64,000 nt of DNA from assembly GCA_016298065.1 (NCBI GenBank), contig JAEDDN010000002.1, positions 1 through 64,000 of the forward strand, in the 5' to 3' direction. The translations under genes and the position numbers were made by a program. This DNA comes from Oscillospiraceae bacterium (GTDB taxonomy: Bacteria > Bacillota > Clostridia > Oscillospirales > Ruminococcaceae). Below, one piece after another: positions 1 to 7,926 of the stretch. A model generated the notes under the pieces. That model saw nothing but the letters and a program-made list of their open reading frames with translations, was not told the DNA's origin and did not search any database. How positions within the stretch are numbered: position 1 is the stretch's first letter; the number at the start of each line of letters is the position of its first letter.

Positions 1-260
1 AAATTTCTTTTGAAAACAAAAAAATCTCCTCCCGATTTATCGAACCGAGAGGAGAAAGTGGGTGGAGAGTTATAAAATTGTAAAGTGTCGTTCAGAAACG
101 GAAGCGTTACAAATCAACTTCCCAAATTTGAAAATTTGTTGATTTTGGGAAACAAAACGGCAAAAATGGGTTTAAGCCATTTTGTTTCACTACTATGCTT
201 TTTGTCTGTAAGTTTTTCGGACTGTAAATACAAAATATTGGTGTTTGCAAACTTATTGTA
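1..260. other. Intergenic region with inverted repeats upstream of the defence operon
   Basis: No coding frame is convincing here. Three inverted repeats are visible: TCTCCTC (25-31) with GAGGAGA (49-55), AAATCAAC (112-119) with GTTGATTT (about 138-145), and a shorter one around 165-187. Two similar CTGTAAG/CTGTAAA words lie near 205-230, just upstream of the promoter, and could be regulator binding sites, but this is only a guess. The sequence may continue an accessory element that begins outside the window. Confidence 0.35.
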
Positions 261-289
261 TTGAAAATAGATCTGCTTGATGTTATAAT
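261..289 (+). promoter_or_regulatory. Sigma-A type promoter of the restriction-modification operon
   Basis: A -35 box TTGAAA (261-266) and a perfect -10 box TATAAT (284-289) are separated by 17 bases. The first gene starts 28 bases downstream, after an AAGGAGG ribosome binding site at 304-310. Confidence 0.7.
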
Positions 290-316
290 AGATTCATATC
301 GGCAAGGAGGTCAGTT

Positions 317-541
317 ATGAAAGTAAGTTACGATAAACTATGGAAAATATTGATTGATAAAAAGATGAAAAAATATCAATTAAGAGAACAGGCCCATATA
401 AGCAGTAATTCCGTTGCAAAACTCAGTAAGGACGAACTTGTCAGTATGGAAGTTCTGATGAAAATATGCGAGACACTTGAATGTGACATAGGTGATATAT
501 GCGGCTTTTATAACGACAGCGAGGAAAAAACCGATGCATAA
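317..541 (+). CDS. HTH (Cro/C1-type, XRE family) transcriptional regulator
   Basis: A 74-residue protein made almost entirely of one Cro/C1-type helix-turn-helix (about residues 6-67). The ...REQAHISSNSVAKLSKDE segment fits the two DNA-binding helices, and the C-terminal CETLECDIGDICGF segment is typical of this small-regulator family. The ATG is preceded by AAGGAGG with good spacing. It is the first gene of the restriction-modification operon and overlaps the vsr gene by 8 bases. By analogy with controller (C) proteins it may time expression of the restriction enzyme. That role is inferred from position only. Confidence 0.85.
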   Translation: MKVSYDKLWKILIDKKMKKYQLREQAHISSNSVAKLSKDELVSMEVLMKICETLECDIGDICGFYNDSEEKTDA

Positions 542-950
542 AACAAAAGAGCAAATCACTTACAATATGCAACAGGTTAAATCCCAAGATACAAAAATTG
601 AGGTAATGTTAAGAAAAGAACTTTGGTCAAGGGGCTTGCGCTATCAGAAGAATTGCAAGAAGGTGTTTGGAAAGCCCGATATTGTTTTTATCGGTAAAAA
701 AGTTGCGGTCTTTTGTGACAGCGAGTTTTGGCACGGTTACGATTGGGACAACAAGAAAAATGAATTCAAATCAAATCAAGAATTTTGGATTCCCAAAATC
801 GAAAGAAATATCGCCCGAGATGACGAAGTAAATGCAACACTCAAAAATTTGGGCTGGACGGTGTTGAGATTTTGGGGTAATGACATCAAAAAGAACTTAC
901 AGGCGTGTGCCGATGAAATTGAAAGGACGGTAAAAAGTAATAATGGCTAA
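534..950 (+). CDS. vsr: Very short patch repair (Vsr) mismatch endonuclease
   Basis: A 138-residue Vsr-family endonuclease. Such enzymes nick 5' of the T in T:G mismatches created by deamination of 5-methylcytosine, so they offset the mutagenic cost of a cytosine-5 methyltransferase. Family motifs are in order: NMQQVKSQDTKIEVMLR at the N-terminus, GKPDIVF with the metal-binding Asp, FCDSEFWHG, and the C-terminal GWTVLRFWGND. I chose ATG 534, which overlaps the regulator's stop, over an upstream GTG at 492 because the Vsr fold begins right after it. It overlaps the methyltransferase gene by 8 bases, so translation is probably coupled. Confidence 0.93.
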   Translation: MHKTKEQITYNMQQVKSQDTKIEVMLRKELWSRGLRYQKNCKKVFGKPDIVFIGKKVAVFCDSEFWHGYDWDNKKNEFKSNQEFWIPKIERNIARDDEVNATLKNLGWTVLRFWGNDIKKNLQACADEIERTVKSNNG

Positions 951-1947
951 ATATAAATCTATTGATTTATTTGCGGGAATCGGCGGCATTCGCCTTGGAT
1001 TTGACAGAGCATTCGGGGATGAAATCAGTACTGTTTTTGTAAGTGAATGGGATGAATATGCACAAAAAACATATAAAGCAAATTTTGACGATAGTTTTGA
1101 AATTTCCGGTGATATAACAAAAATCAACGAAAGCGATATTCCAAAATTCGATATATGTCTGGCAGGTTTTCCATGCCAGGCATTCAGTCTTGCGGGAAAA
1201 AGACAAGGTTTTGACGACAATTACAAAGGACTTTGCAGAGGTACTTTGTTTATGGATGTTGCAAGAATTTGCGAATATCATAAACCGAGAGTGATTTTTT
1301 GCGAAAATGTTAAAGGGCTTAAAATTCACGACAGGGGCAGAACATTTGAAATAATCAGAAAAACATTTGAAGATTTGGGATATAAAGTATTCAGCGAAGT
1401 TTTGAACAGTAAGGACTTCGGTGTTCCTCAAAACAGAGAAAGAATATATATTGTTGCTTTCAGAAACGATATAGCGCCGGAAGAATTTGAATTTCCAAAG
1501 GCAACCGACGATACAAAACGAATTAAAGATATTGTTGAGGAAAAACCGGTACCCGCAAAATACTATTTGAGTGATGTTTATGTGGAAACCTTACGAAGAC
1601 ACAAAGCACGTCACGAAGCGAAGGGAAACGGTTTCGGATATGAAATCCGAGAGTGGGACGGTATAGCAGGTGCAATAGTATGCGGCGGAATGGGCAGAGA
1701 ACGAAATCTCCTTATAGATAAGCGTCAAAAGGATTTAACACCTACAACACATATCAAAGGTGAAATTAATAAAGAAGGCATCCGAAAAATGACTCCGCGT
1801 GAGTGGGCTCGTTTACAAGGATTTCCCGATACATTCAATCTTCCGCTTGCAGATGTTCATCTGTATAAACAATTCGGAAACAGCGTTACGGTAAATGTTA
1901 TTGAAGCCATTGCAAAGCAAATTAAGGAGGTACTTGAAAATGCCTAA
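943..1947 (+). CDS. DNA (cytosine-5-)-methyltransferase, first copy
   Basis: A 334-residue C5-cytosine methyltransferase that transfers a methyl group from SAM to cytosine in a specific DNA site. Visible motifs: I, DLFAGIGGIRLGF (7-19); IV with catalytic Cys, GFPCQAFS (about 74-81); VI, ENVKGL (about 120); VIII, QNRERIYIVAF (about 162); X, QFGNSVTVNV near the C-terminus. The target recognition region lies between VIII and X. It follows vsr and overlaps the restriction enzyme gene by 8 bases. The neighbouring HpaII-like enzyme suggests CCGG as target, but the sequence alone does not prove the specificity. Confidence 0.95.
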   Translation: MAKYKSIDLFAGIGGIRLGFDRAFGDEISTVFVSEWDEYAQKTYKANFDDSFEISGDITKINESDIPKFDICLAGFPCQAFSLAGKRQGFDDNYKGLCRGTLFMDVARICEYHKPRVIFCENVKGLKIHDRGRTFEIIRKTFEDLGYKVFSEVLNSKDFGVPQNRERIYIVAFRNDIAPEEFEFPKATDDTKRIKDIVEEKPVPAKYYLSDVYVETLRRHKARHEAKGNGFGYEIREWDGIAGAIVCGGMGRERNLLIDKRQKDLTPTTHIKGEINKEGIRKMTPREWARLQGFPDTFNLPLADVHLYKQFGNSVTVNVIEAIAKQIKEVLENA

Positions 1948-3031
1948 ATTATCCGGCAACAAAGGCGAATGGAGTGAAATTTATGCTTTTCTTCGTTTGC
2001 TTGAAGTGAAAAAACTATTTGCGGCGGATGCCGAACTTAATAAAAAAGACGAAATGTTTTATAACATTATAAACATCATTCGTACCGAGCCTATCGGCAC
2101 TCTTGAGTTTAGAATAAACAGATTTGACGATACAATTTCTGTTGTAAAAATCGATGACAATAACATATTGCTCACATTGCCTTGCAGTGAATTCAAAAAT
2201 GCCGCCGATGTTCTTTATCAAGAAATAATAGGCACGACTGCTTCTGCTTTTGGATTGCCCGATACAGAAGAATTTCTTGACACTCTTAAAATCGGTGTAC
2301 TTAAAGCAAAATCAACCGATAAAGCCGATATTCGAATAAAAATTCACGATATAAATACCGGATATGAAACCGTTCAAGGATTCAGTATAAAATCAAGATT
2401 GGGTAGTCCTTCTACTCTTGTTAATGCCGGAAAAACAACAAACTTTATTTTTGAAGTAACTGGTAATATCAATGATGATGTAATGAATGAGTTTAATACC
2501 TGTTCAAAGAAATTCAAGGATAAGTTTGATGTACTGAACAGTAATTACTGTGATATTAAATACAACTCAATGGAAAACGGAATTTTTGAAAGCAATTTGC
2601 AACTAATTGACGGAGACCTACCGGAAATTTGTGCTTATATGCTTAAAGAGTATTATTCATCTGGGGTCAATACCGTAAAGAATTCTCTTGAATCATTGAG
2701 TTTACATAATCCTATCGGATACGATTTATCAAAAGGTCATCCGTTTTACGAATATAAATTCAAAAAATTTCTTGCCGAATGCGCTCTTGGTATGCTTCCG
2801 TCAAAAGTTTGGGACGGTACTGCAGATGCAACGGGAGGCTATATTATAGTAAGAGAAGACGGAGAAGTGTTGTGTTACCATCTGTTTAACAGAAACGAAT
2901 TTGAAACATATTTGATAAATAATACAAAATTCGAGACTGCAAGTACATCACGCCACGAATTCGGTTATATTTATAAAGATAACGGAAGATATCATCTTAA
3001 GCTGAATTTACAGGTCAGATTTATAAAATGA
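1940..3031 (+). CDS. HpaII-family type II restriction endonuclease
   Basis: A 363-residue protein, close to the 358 residues of HpaII. The N-terminal NKGEWSEIYAFLRLL block (about residues 6-20) is the signature I associate with the RE_HpaII family, and its location between two cytosine-5 methyltransferases and a Vsr gene supports restriction function. Members cut CCGG. Specificity here is inferred. I chose ATG 1940 because AAGGAGG at 1924-1930 precedes it with ideal spacing; the frame is open further upstream but lacks such a site. The stop overlaps the second methyltransferase start by 4 bases (ATGA). Confidence 0.85.
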   Translation: MPKLSGNKGEWSEIYAFLRLLEVKKLFAADAELNKKDEMFYNIINIIRTEPIGTLEFRINRFDDTISVVKIDDNNILLTLPCSEFKNAADVLYQEIIGTTASAFGLPDTEEFLDTLKIGVLKAKSTDKADIRIKIHDINTGYETVQGFSIKSRLGSPSTLVNAGKTTNFIFEVTGNINDDVMNEFNTCSKKFKDKFDVLNSNYCDIKYNSMENGIFESNLQLIDGDLPEICAYMLKEYYSSGVNTVKNSLESLSLHNPIGYDLSKGHPFYEYKFKKFLAECALGMLPSKVWDGTADATGGYIIVREDGEVLCYHLFNRNEFETYLINNTKFETASTSRHEFGYIYKDNGRYHLKLNLQVRFIK

Positions 3032-3972
3032 CAGTTGCAAAACCAAAAGTATGTAGTTTATTTGCAGGCATCGGCGGAATAGATTTAGCGTTTGCACAAG
3101 CGGGATTTGAAATTGTTTGGGCAAATGAAATAGATAAAGATGCCTGTAAAACATATCGACATAATTTCCCCGACACGATACTGTCCGAATGCGATATAAG
3201 AAAAATCAAGGCTTCGTCTATTCCCGATTTCAACATTTTGACTGCCGGCTTTCCGTGCCAATCCTTTTCGGTGTGCGGAAATAAGAAAGGCTTTGCAGAT
3301 GAGCGTGGCAATCTGTTCTTTGAAATAATGAGATTTGCGGACGAAAAGAAACCGGAAGTAATTTTTCTTGAGAATGTTGCAAACATTACGGAACACGACA
3401 ATGGAAAAACTTTTAACCGTATTCACAACGAACTGTCGGAAAGAAACTACTACATAAGATATATTATTGCAGATGCCTGTAATTACGGAATACCGCAACA
3501 CAGAACGAGAACATATATCGTCGCTTTTAAGGATTTTGAAATGTGTAACAGATTCAAATTTCCCGAAGAACAGCCTTTGAAAAAGCATATATTTGATGTT
3601 ATTGACCGTTCGATTCGTGCGGACGATAAATACTATCTTTATGAAAAGTCGGTACAATATCAAAAAATGAAAGCCGCAATTACCGATGAAAATCAAATAT
3701 ACAGATTTTCCGATTACGGCATTCAAAAAAGTAAGGACGGAATATCTTTTACGCTTAAAGCAAATATGGGAACGTGGTATAACCGTGTGCCTATTATCAA
3801 AGACAACTTCGGGATAAGAACAATAACACCGAAAGAGTGTCTTGCTTTACAGGGGTTTCCGGCAACTTTCGATTTTCTGGATATACCGATAAAAAGTATG
3901 TATAAACAGTGTGGAAATACGGTGGTTGTTCCGATTATCAAAAAAATTGCAGTTCGAATTTTAATTGCATAA
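3028..3972 (+). CDS. DNA (cytosine-5-)-methyltransferase, second copy
   Basis: A 314-residue C5-cytosine methyltransferase, distinct in sequence from the first copy. Motifs: I, LFAGIGGIDLAF (about 11-22); IV, GFPCQSFS with the catalytic Cys (about 74-81); VI, ENVANI (about 114); VIII, QHRTRTYIVAF (about 156); X, QCGNTVVVPII at the C-terminus. It is translationally coupled to the restriction enzyme. A single methyltransferase would protect both strands of a palindromic site, so a second one suggests either a different specificity or exchange of modules between systems. A gap of about 60 bases separates it from the next gene. Confidence 0.95.
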   Translation: MTVAKPKVCSLFAGIGGIDLAFAQAGFEIVWANEIDKDACKTYRHNFPDTILSECDIRKIKASSIPDFNILTAGFPCQSFSVCGNKKGFADERGNLFFEIMRFADEKKPEVIFLENVANITEHDNGKTFNRIHNELSERNYYIRYIIADACNYGIPQHRTRTYIVAFKDFEMCNRFKFPEEQPLKKHIFDVIDRSIRADDKYYLYEKSVQYQKMKAAITDENQIYRFSDYGIQKSKDGISFTLKANMGTWYNRVPIIKDNFGIRTITPKECLALQGFPATFDFLDIPIKSMYKQCGNTVVVPIIKKIAVRILIA

Positions 3973-4031
3973 AAATATTTCAATTTATAATATTTGTTTT
4001 TTAATGAATTACTAATGAGGTGAAATGACAA

Positions 4032-6155
4032 ATGAAAATTGACCTTCATTGCCATACGAAGAGAATAAAAAGCGGTGATGGCCCGGGAAGAAATGTGACG
4101 AAAGATTTGTTTCGAAAGAAAATATACGATTCTGATGTGAAAATTGTGGCAATTACAAATCATAATACTTTTGATAAGGAGCAATTTTGTGATTTTAGAG
4201 ATGCCGTTTCTGAGAATTGCCAATTATGGCCTGGTGTAGAGATTGATATTCAACAGTTTAATCGCTCACGTTGGCACTTAATTGTGATAGCTAATCCTGA
4301 TAATTTGAATGTTTTTTCGGAATCGGTCAATTTGTTGTTTAATGGAAAAAATTTGGAGACATGCACTCATACCATCAAAGAAGTTTATGATTGTTTAAAT
4401 AAATGCGATGTTATATACATAGCACATTTTCATAAAAAACCTGCAATTTCAGAGGAAGATAGACAGGATTTACTTGATATTGTGGGAGATAATTCTCGTG
4501 TTTTCAATGAAGCTCCCGATAATAGAACATTGGGTGTTTTTGCTAATTACGGATATAATGTTATGATTGGAAGCGATGTTAGTGATTGGGGAGAATATGA
4601 ACATTCAACATTTGCTGATTTGAGATTACCAATATCCAATTTTCATCAATTTTGTATGTTGGCTAAAAGAGACGAAACAATTATAAATACTCTTTTAAAC
4701 AAACGAGAATCTTATAAACTCGTAGCAAGTCCTCACAAATCTGTTAAAATTCCCATCACAATATTTCAAGATGTCAATATAATATTTGGGCAAAAAGGAA
4801 CAGGTAAAAGCGAAATCTTATCATCTCTATATGAACAAATGCTTGCAAAAGGAATGAACTGCAAAAAATATACCGGCTCTGAAAAAGATAACGATTTTAA
4901 ATCACTCTTAAAAACGCAAGATATGGATAGAAATTTGTCATATTTGCAAGTCGATGGTTGTGAAAAAGAATTCAGTGAAATATTAGAATGGAAAGACACA
5001 AATCCGACAATGTTTCAAAATTATATAGATTGGTATAAGACAAAAGACAATAATAAGAACAAAAGCAGAATGAAAATTACTGACTCTACGAAATTATTAA
5101 ATAATCCACCAGAGTCATTTACAACTTATAGTTCGGACAGAACAAACATAAAAAAATTGCTTAAAACTTTTAACAGTATCAGCTACAAATTATATTTGGA
5201 TAACAACGATATTTCTTTAATAGAAAAATTATTAACAAAAATTGAACAGAGCAATCTTGAATTGTTAGCAAAGGATGTAATTGACTCAAAATCAACAGAT
5301 TTGACAAATTATAGCATCGAAAAAATCAAAAATATTGCCGATAGAAATTCTGATACTGTTTCTAAGCCTTCTTCCACCGGATTTATTGAATTTGCAACTA
5401 ATCGTTTAACATTATTAAAGAATATAAAGAAGATAAAAGAAAATCTTTCAAAGCCAGAGTATAATGAAAAAAATCATCTTGGAACAATTGAAGAAAAAGG
5501 CAATTTATACATAAACAAAAAATACCGTCTAATATGCGAGAATTCTAAAACAACAGAGTTTTCTATCGGAATAAAAAAATTGAAAGCAGTAATTGATACA
5601 ATCAATGATATTGAGAGTCATATTGAAGCATCAACCATTTCTGCCGAAATTGATATACTGAGGCAATTGTGCAGCGAAGATAATATAACATCCTTAAAAC
5701 CGTTTATAGGTTTGTCTAAACAAATTGTCACCGAATCAAACGAAGAATATACCCCTTCTAACGGCGAAAAAGGTATTTTGTTACTCGAAAGAACTTTATC
5801 CGAAGAGGCTGATGCGTATTTTTTGGACGAGCCTGAGCTCGGTATGGGAAACTCTTTCATTGACACGAATATCAGACCGATTATTTCTGCACTTGCTAAA
5901 CAACATAAAACAGTGGTTATAGCTACACATAATGCAAATATAGCTGTTCGTACATTGCCATATATGTCAATTCTTAGAACACATCAAAATGGTAATTATA
6001 ATACATATATCGGCAATCCCTTTGATGATAAGTTAAAAAACATAAATGATGAAAACGATATAAAAAGCTGGACTACCGAAAGTTTACATACATTAGAAGG
6101 TGGAAAAGAGGCTTTTTATGAAAGGAAGAGTATATATGAAACAAGTGGAGAATAA
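4032..6155 (+). CDS. TrlF-type PHP-domain/AAA-like ATPase (putative defence protein)
   Basis: A 707-residue two-domain protein. Residues 1-200 form a PHP phosphoesterase domain: DLHCHT near the N-terminus, PGVEIDI (about 67), IAHFH (about 135) and IGSDVSDW (about 177) carry the expected metal-binding residues. The rest is an SMC/ABC-like ATPase with Walker A GQKGTGKSE (about 253-261), a signature-like SNGEKG (about 575), Walker B YFLDEPELGMG (about 595) and a THN His-loop (about 633), with a long helical middle. This is the layout of the TrlF family, found near restriction systems and presumed to act in phage defence. Substrate and effector activity are unknown. RBS GAGGTG precedes ATG 4032. 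Confidence 0.82.
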   Translation: MKIDLHCHTKRIKSGDGPGRNVTKDLFRKKIYDSDVKIVAITNHNTFDKEQFCDFRDAVSENCQLWPGVEIDIQQFNRSRWHLIVIANPDNLNVFSESVNLLFNGKNLETCTHTIKEVYDCLNKCDVIYIAHFHKKPAISEEDRQDLLDIVGDNSRVFNEAPDNRTLGVFANYGYNVMIGSDVSDWGEYEHSTFADLRLPISNFHQFCMLAKRDETIINTLLNKRESYKLVASPHKSVKIPITIFQDVNIIFGQKGTGKSEILSSLYEQMLAKGMNCKKYTGSEKDNDFKSLLKTQDMDRNLSYLQVDGCEKEFSEILEWKDTNPTMFQNYIDWYKTKDNNKNKSRMKITDSTKLLNNPPESFTTYSSDRTNIKKLLKTFNSISYKLYLDNNDISLIEKLLTKIEQSNLELLAKDVIDSKSTDLTNYSIEKIKNIADRNSDTVSKPSSTGFIEFATNRLTLLKNIKKIKENLSKPEYNEKNHLGTIEEKGNLYINKKYRLICENSKTTEFSIGIKKLKAVIDTINDIESHIEASTISAEIDILRQLCSEDNITSLKPFIGLSKQIVTESNEEYTPSNGEKGILLLERTLSEEADAYFLDEPELGMGNSFIDTNIRPIISALAKQHKTVVIATHNANIAVRTLPYMSILRTHQNGNYNTYIGNPFDDKLKNINDENDIKSWTTESLHTLEGGKEAFYERKSIYETSGE

Positions 6156-6453
6156 ACAAATCAAAGTAATATTAACTGTTCAAGGAGAAACTGATGTGTT
6201 AGTTTTTTTACTTGATGACGAAAGCCCTGAAAAATATACAATTAATTTGAATGATTCCTCATCTCAACTACAAATTAAAGAAGTTTTTTCAAAACTTCTG
6301 GAAGAATTATTATCATTTGATATTGATTTGGTTTTAGAGATACAAGAAGGTTATTCAAAAGGACTTTATAAAGATGTATTCACAGAATATATATCAGAAC
6401 TTAATAAGGAGTTGAAACAAACAAGAAGTTTGATGAAAAAAGAGTTGGAATAA
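6136..6453 (+). CDS. Small protein partner of the PHP-ATPase, function unknown
   Basis: A 105-residue acidic protein that I cannot assign to a family. ATG 6136 is chosen because GGAAG lies 7 bases upstream; in-frame ATG 6118 and a start at 6100 are less well placed. The gene starts inside the 3' end of the ATPase gene (20-base overlap), so the two are translationally coupled and probably work together. The N-terminal half (KVILTVQGETDVLVFLLDD) looks like a beta-rich core and the C-terminal third is a charged helix (ELNKELKQTRSLMKKELE). It could be a regulator or immunity-type partner; this is inference. Confidence 0.75.
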   Translation: MKQVENKQIKVILTVQGETDVLVFLLDDESPEKYTINLNDSSSQLQIKEVFSKLLEELLSFDIDLVLEIQEGYSKGLYKDVFTEYISELNKELKQTRSLMKKELE

Positions 6454-6510
6454 TTACAATCATAATATCCGAAGAAAACATATATCAACAAGCACATTTA
6501 ACTGTTACAG

Positions 6511-6720
6511 GTCTTAGGGCGTAACCCTAACGAGGTATTTATGGGATGTATCCATAAATACACTGCTCGCTGAAAGTACGAGCGACAGCACCGTTTTGGA
6601 CAACCTGTCCATAAAGGGTCTGCTCGCTCAGTATGTGCAGAAAGCGGGCAGATTACCGTTTGGTTATCCAACCGGTCTGCTCGCTAAGATTGCACACACC
6701 TTTTACCTAAGACAGTTTTT
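6511..6720 (+). ncRNA. Candidate structured RNA: repeated hairpin pairs inside a closing stem
   Basis: A non-coding stretch with nested inverted repeats. GTCTTAGG (6511-6518) pairs with CCTAAGAC (6706-6713) and is followed by AGTTTTT. Inside, the word CTGCTCGCT occurs three times, exactly 57 bases apart (6563, 6620, 6677). The first two pair with AGCGACAG (6581-6588, one bulge) and AGCGGGCAG (6643-6651). Each copy is preceded by a second hairpin whose sequence changes but whose pairing is kept: GTATTTATGG/CCATAAATAC (6535-6561), TGGACA/TGTCCA (6597-6611), and ACCG.TTGG/CCAA.CGGT (6655-6676). Such covariation argues for a folded RNA or single-stranded DNA structure. Strand is assigned from the U tract and the upstream operon. 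Confidence 0.5.
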
Positions 6721-6752
6721 ACATTCAAAAGTAAATATCAAACAAAAAATAG

Positions 6753-6785
6753 GCACGGACAACAGAGTATCTCTGCAATCCGTGC
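6753..6785. terminator. Bidirectional hairpin terminator
   Basis: GCACGGA (6753-6759) pairs with TCCGTGC (6779-6785), with an inner CAGAG/CTCTG stem. It is followed by T-rich sequence on the plus strand and by a run of T on the minus strand, so it can end both the defence-side transcript and the lipoprotein gene. Confidence 0.8.
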
Positions 6786-6793
6786 TCAATTTT

Positions 6794-7435
6794 TCATGCG
6801 TATCCGATATAGAATTCATATTGTGTATCGGATAATTTTTCTGCCCATATCCACACAGAAGTAAAGCCTTCAATATTCTTGTATCTATTCAATCTGCTTT
6901 CTATATCGTCACCGATATTTTTGTTGTTTGCATTAGCAGATATGGGGTTGTCCCAACATTCAGTGGCTGTTTCATCAAGAGTTAAACCAATACTTTGAGC
7001 ATAATTCTGTGCGTAAGAAATCCAATAGGATATATCAAATTCTTCACTTTGCTCAACTGCTGTTGTAACTTCCGAAACAGTATTTGTTGTGATTTCAGGC
7101 TCAGATTTTTCGCTTTTGGGCGGTTCTGTTTGCGTATGAGTATCTTGCTTCGGCTCGGTATTTGCTGTTGTGGTTTGAGAAAAAATCGGCTCTTCTGATA
7201 CCTTTTCTGTACCAATTTTAGTGGCAGGCGACTGTGTTGTTTCTTCCGCAAATGTACTTTTATAAACGGTTTCGTCTTCTGTTTTCTCGGACAAATCTTC
7301 CGCTTGCGTTGTATCAATCACAGCGTTAGCCGATGAACTTTCACTCGCTTTTTTATCCGGCTCGCTATGGGCAGTACAACCTGCCATAGCGAAAATGACG
7401 GTCAATATCATAGTAAATATTACGATTTTTCTCAT
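6794..7435 (-). CDS. Lipoprotein with Thr/Glu/Ser-rich linker
   Basis: A 213-residue predicted lipoprotein. The signal peptide ends in the lipobox FAMAGC (Cys about 20), so it should be lipid-anchored outside the membrane. Residues about 22-120 are low-complexity, rich in Thr, Glu, Ser, Lys and Pro, as in wall-spanning linkers. The C-terminal 80 residues (WISYAQNYAQSIGLTL to the end) form a compact domain that I do not recognise. The GAGGTGA ribosome binding site lies upstream of ATG, and the start overlaps the end of the tnpV gene. The pairing suggests both came with one mobile element. Confidence 0.75.
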   Translation of the reverse strand: MRKIVIFTMILTVIFAMAGCTAHSEPDKKASESSSANAVIDTTQAEDLSEKTEDETVYKSTFAEETTQSPATKIGTEKVSEEPIFSQTTTANTEPKQDTHTQTEPPKSEKSEPEITTNTVSEVTTAVEQSEEFDISYWISYAQNYAQSIGLTLDETATECWDNPISANANNKNIGDDIESRLNRYKNIEGFTSVWIWAEKLSDTQYEFYIGYA

Positions 7436-7803
7436 ACAAAAATCACCTCGCTATTCACAATGTCCATTGCTCTGTTACGGATATTGTTCATCTTTCGCAC
7501 CCATAGCATAGGATTATCCAACTTCAATTTTTCCGATACATTTTCTTTTTCGGCGAGTAATTTGACGAGCTGTGAAAACATTGTTTGTGCCTGTTCCTCA
7601 ATTTCGGCAAGATAAGGATACAGTCTTTCCGATGTGAGCAGATTATAGTATCTGATACAATGATGTTGTTTAAGATACTGTCTGTGACGGTTTGCCCACA
7701 CACCGATATGCAGTTCATTTTGCTCTTTTGTTGTGATACAAGGCAGTTGATAATTGCCATGTATTACATAACTTACATTTTGATTTTCGTATTCTTTGCT
7801 CAT
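7432..7803 (-). CDS. tnpV: TnpV family transposon-encoded protein
   Basis: A 123-residue protein matching the TnpV family of clostridial transposons: YVIHGNYQLPC, HIGVWANRHRQYLKQH, YYNLLTSERLYPYL and the C-terminal WVRKMNNIRNRAMDIVN. Its role in transposition is not established. I start it at ATG 7803 (MSKEYENQ), which has a perfect AAGGAGG a few bases upstream, rather than at a far-upstream start at 7896. No recombinase or transposase partner is present nearby, so this looks like the remnant of a mobile element. Confidence 0.88.
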   Translation of the reverse strand: MSKEYENQNVSYVIHGNYQLPCITTKEQNELHIGVWANRHRQYLKQHHCIRYYNLLTSERLYPYLAEIEEQAQTMFSQLVKLLAEKENVSEKLKLDNPMLWVRKMNNIRNRAMDIVNSEVIFV

Positions 7804-7886
7804 AATGAAACCTCCTTGTATTTGGTAAAACAATTTTACAAGGAGGTCTTTGTTTTGTCGAATGTGCGGATTTTTAAGCATAGAAA

Positions 7887-7914
7887 AAGACACCAACCTT
7901 TCGATTGATGTCTT
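7887..7914 (-). terminator. Terminator of the uvrC-rlmD transcript
   Basis: The stem 7887-7896 pairs with 7905-7914 (one G-T pair) and is followed on the minus strand by a T-rich tract. It lies just beyond the rlmD stop codon. Confidence 0.8.
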
Positions 7915-7926
7915 CCCGCTATGCGA

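Noticed and set aside
6511..6720. CRISPR array or integron attC sites
   Set aside because: The repeated word is only 9 bases, spacers are themselves palindromic, no Cas or integrase gene is near, and the attC consensus ends are not convincing.
6511..6720. Type III toxin-antitoxin RNA repeats
   Set aside because: The repeats are more diverged than in ToxI-like arrays and no ToxN-like endoribonuclease gene follows; kept only as one hypothesis.
6596..6835. Plus-strand reading frame of 79 codons across the hairpin array
   Set aside because: It runs through the repeated hairpins and a terminator, has no ribosome binding site and no family resemblance; the structure explains the sequence better than coding does.
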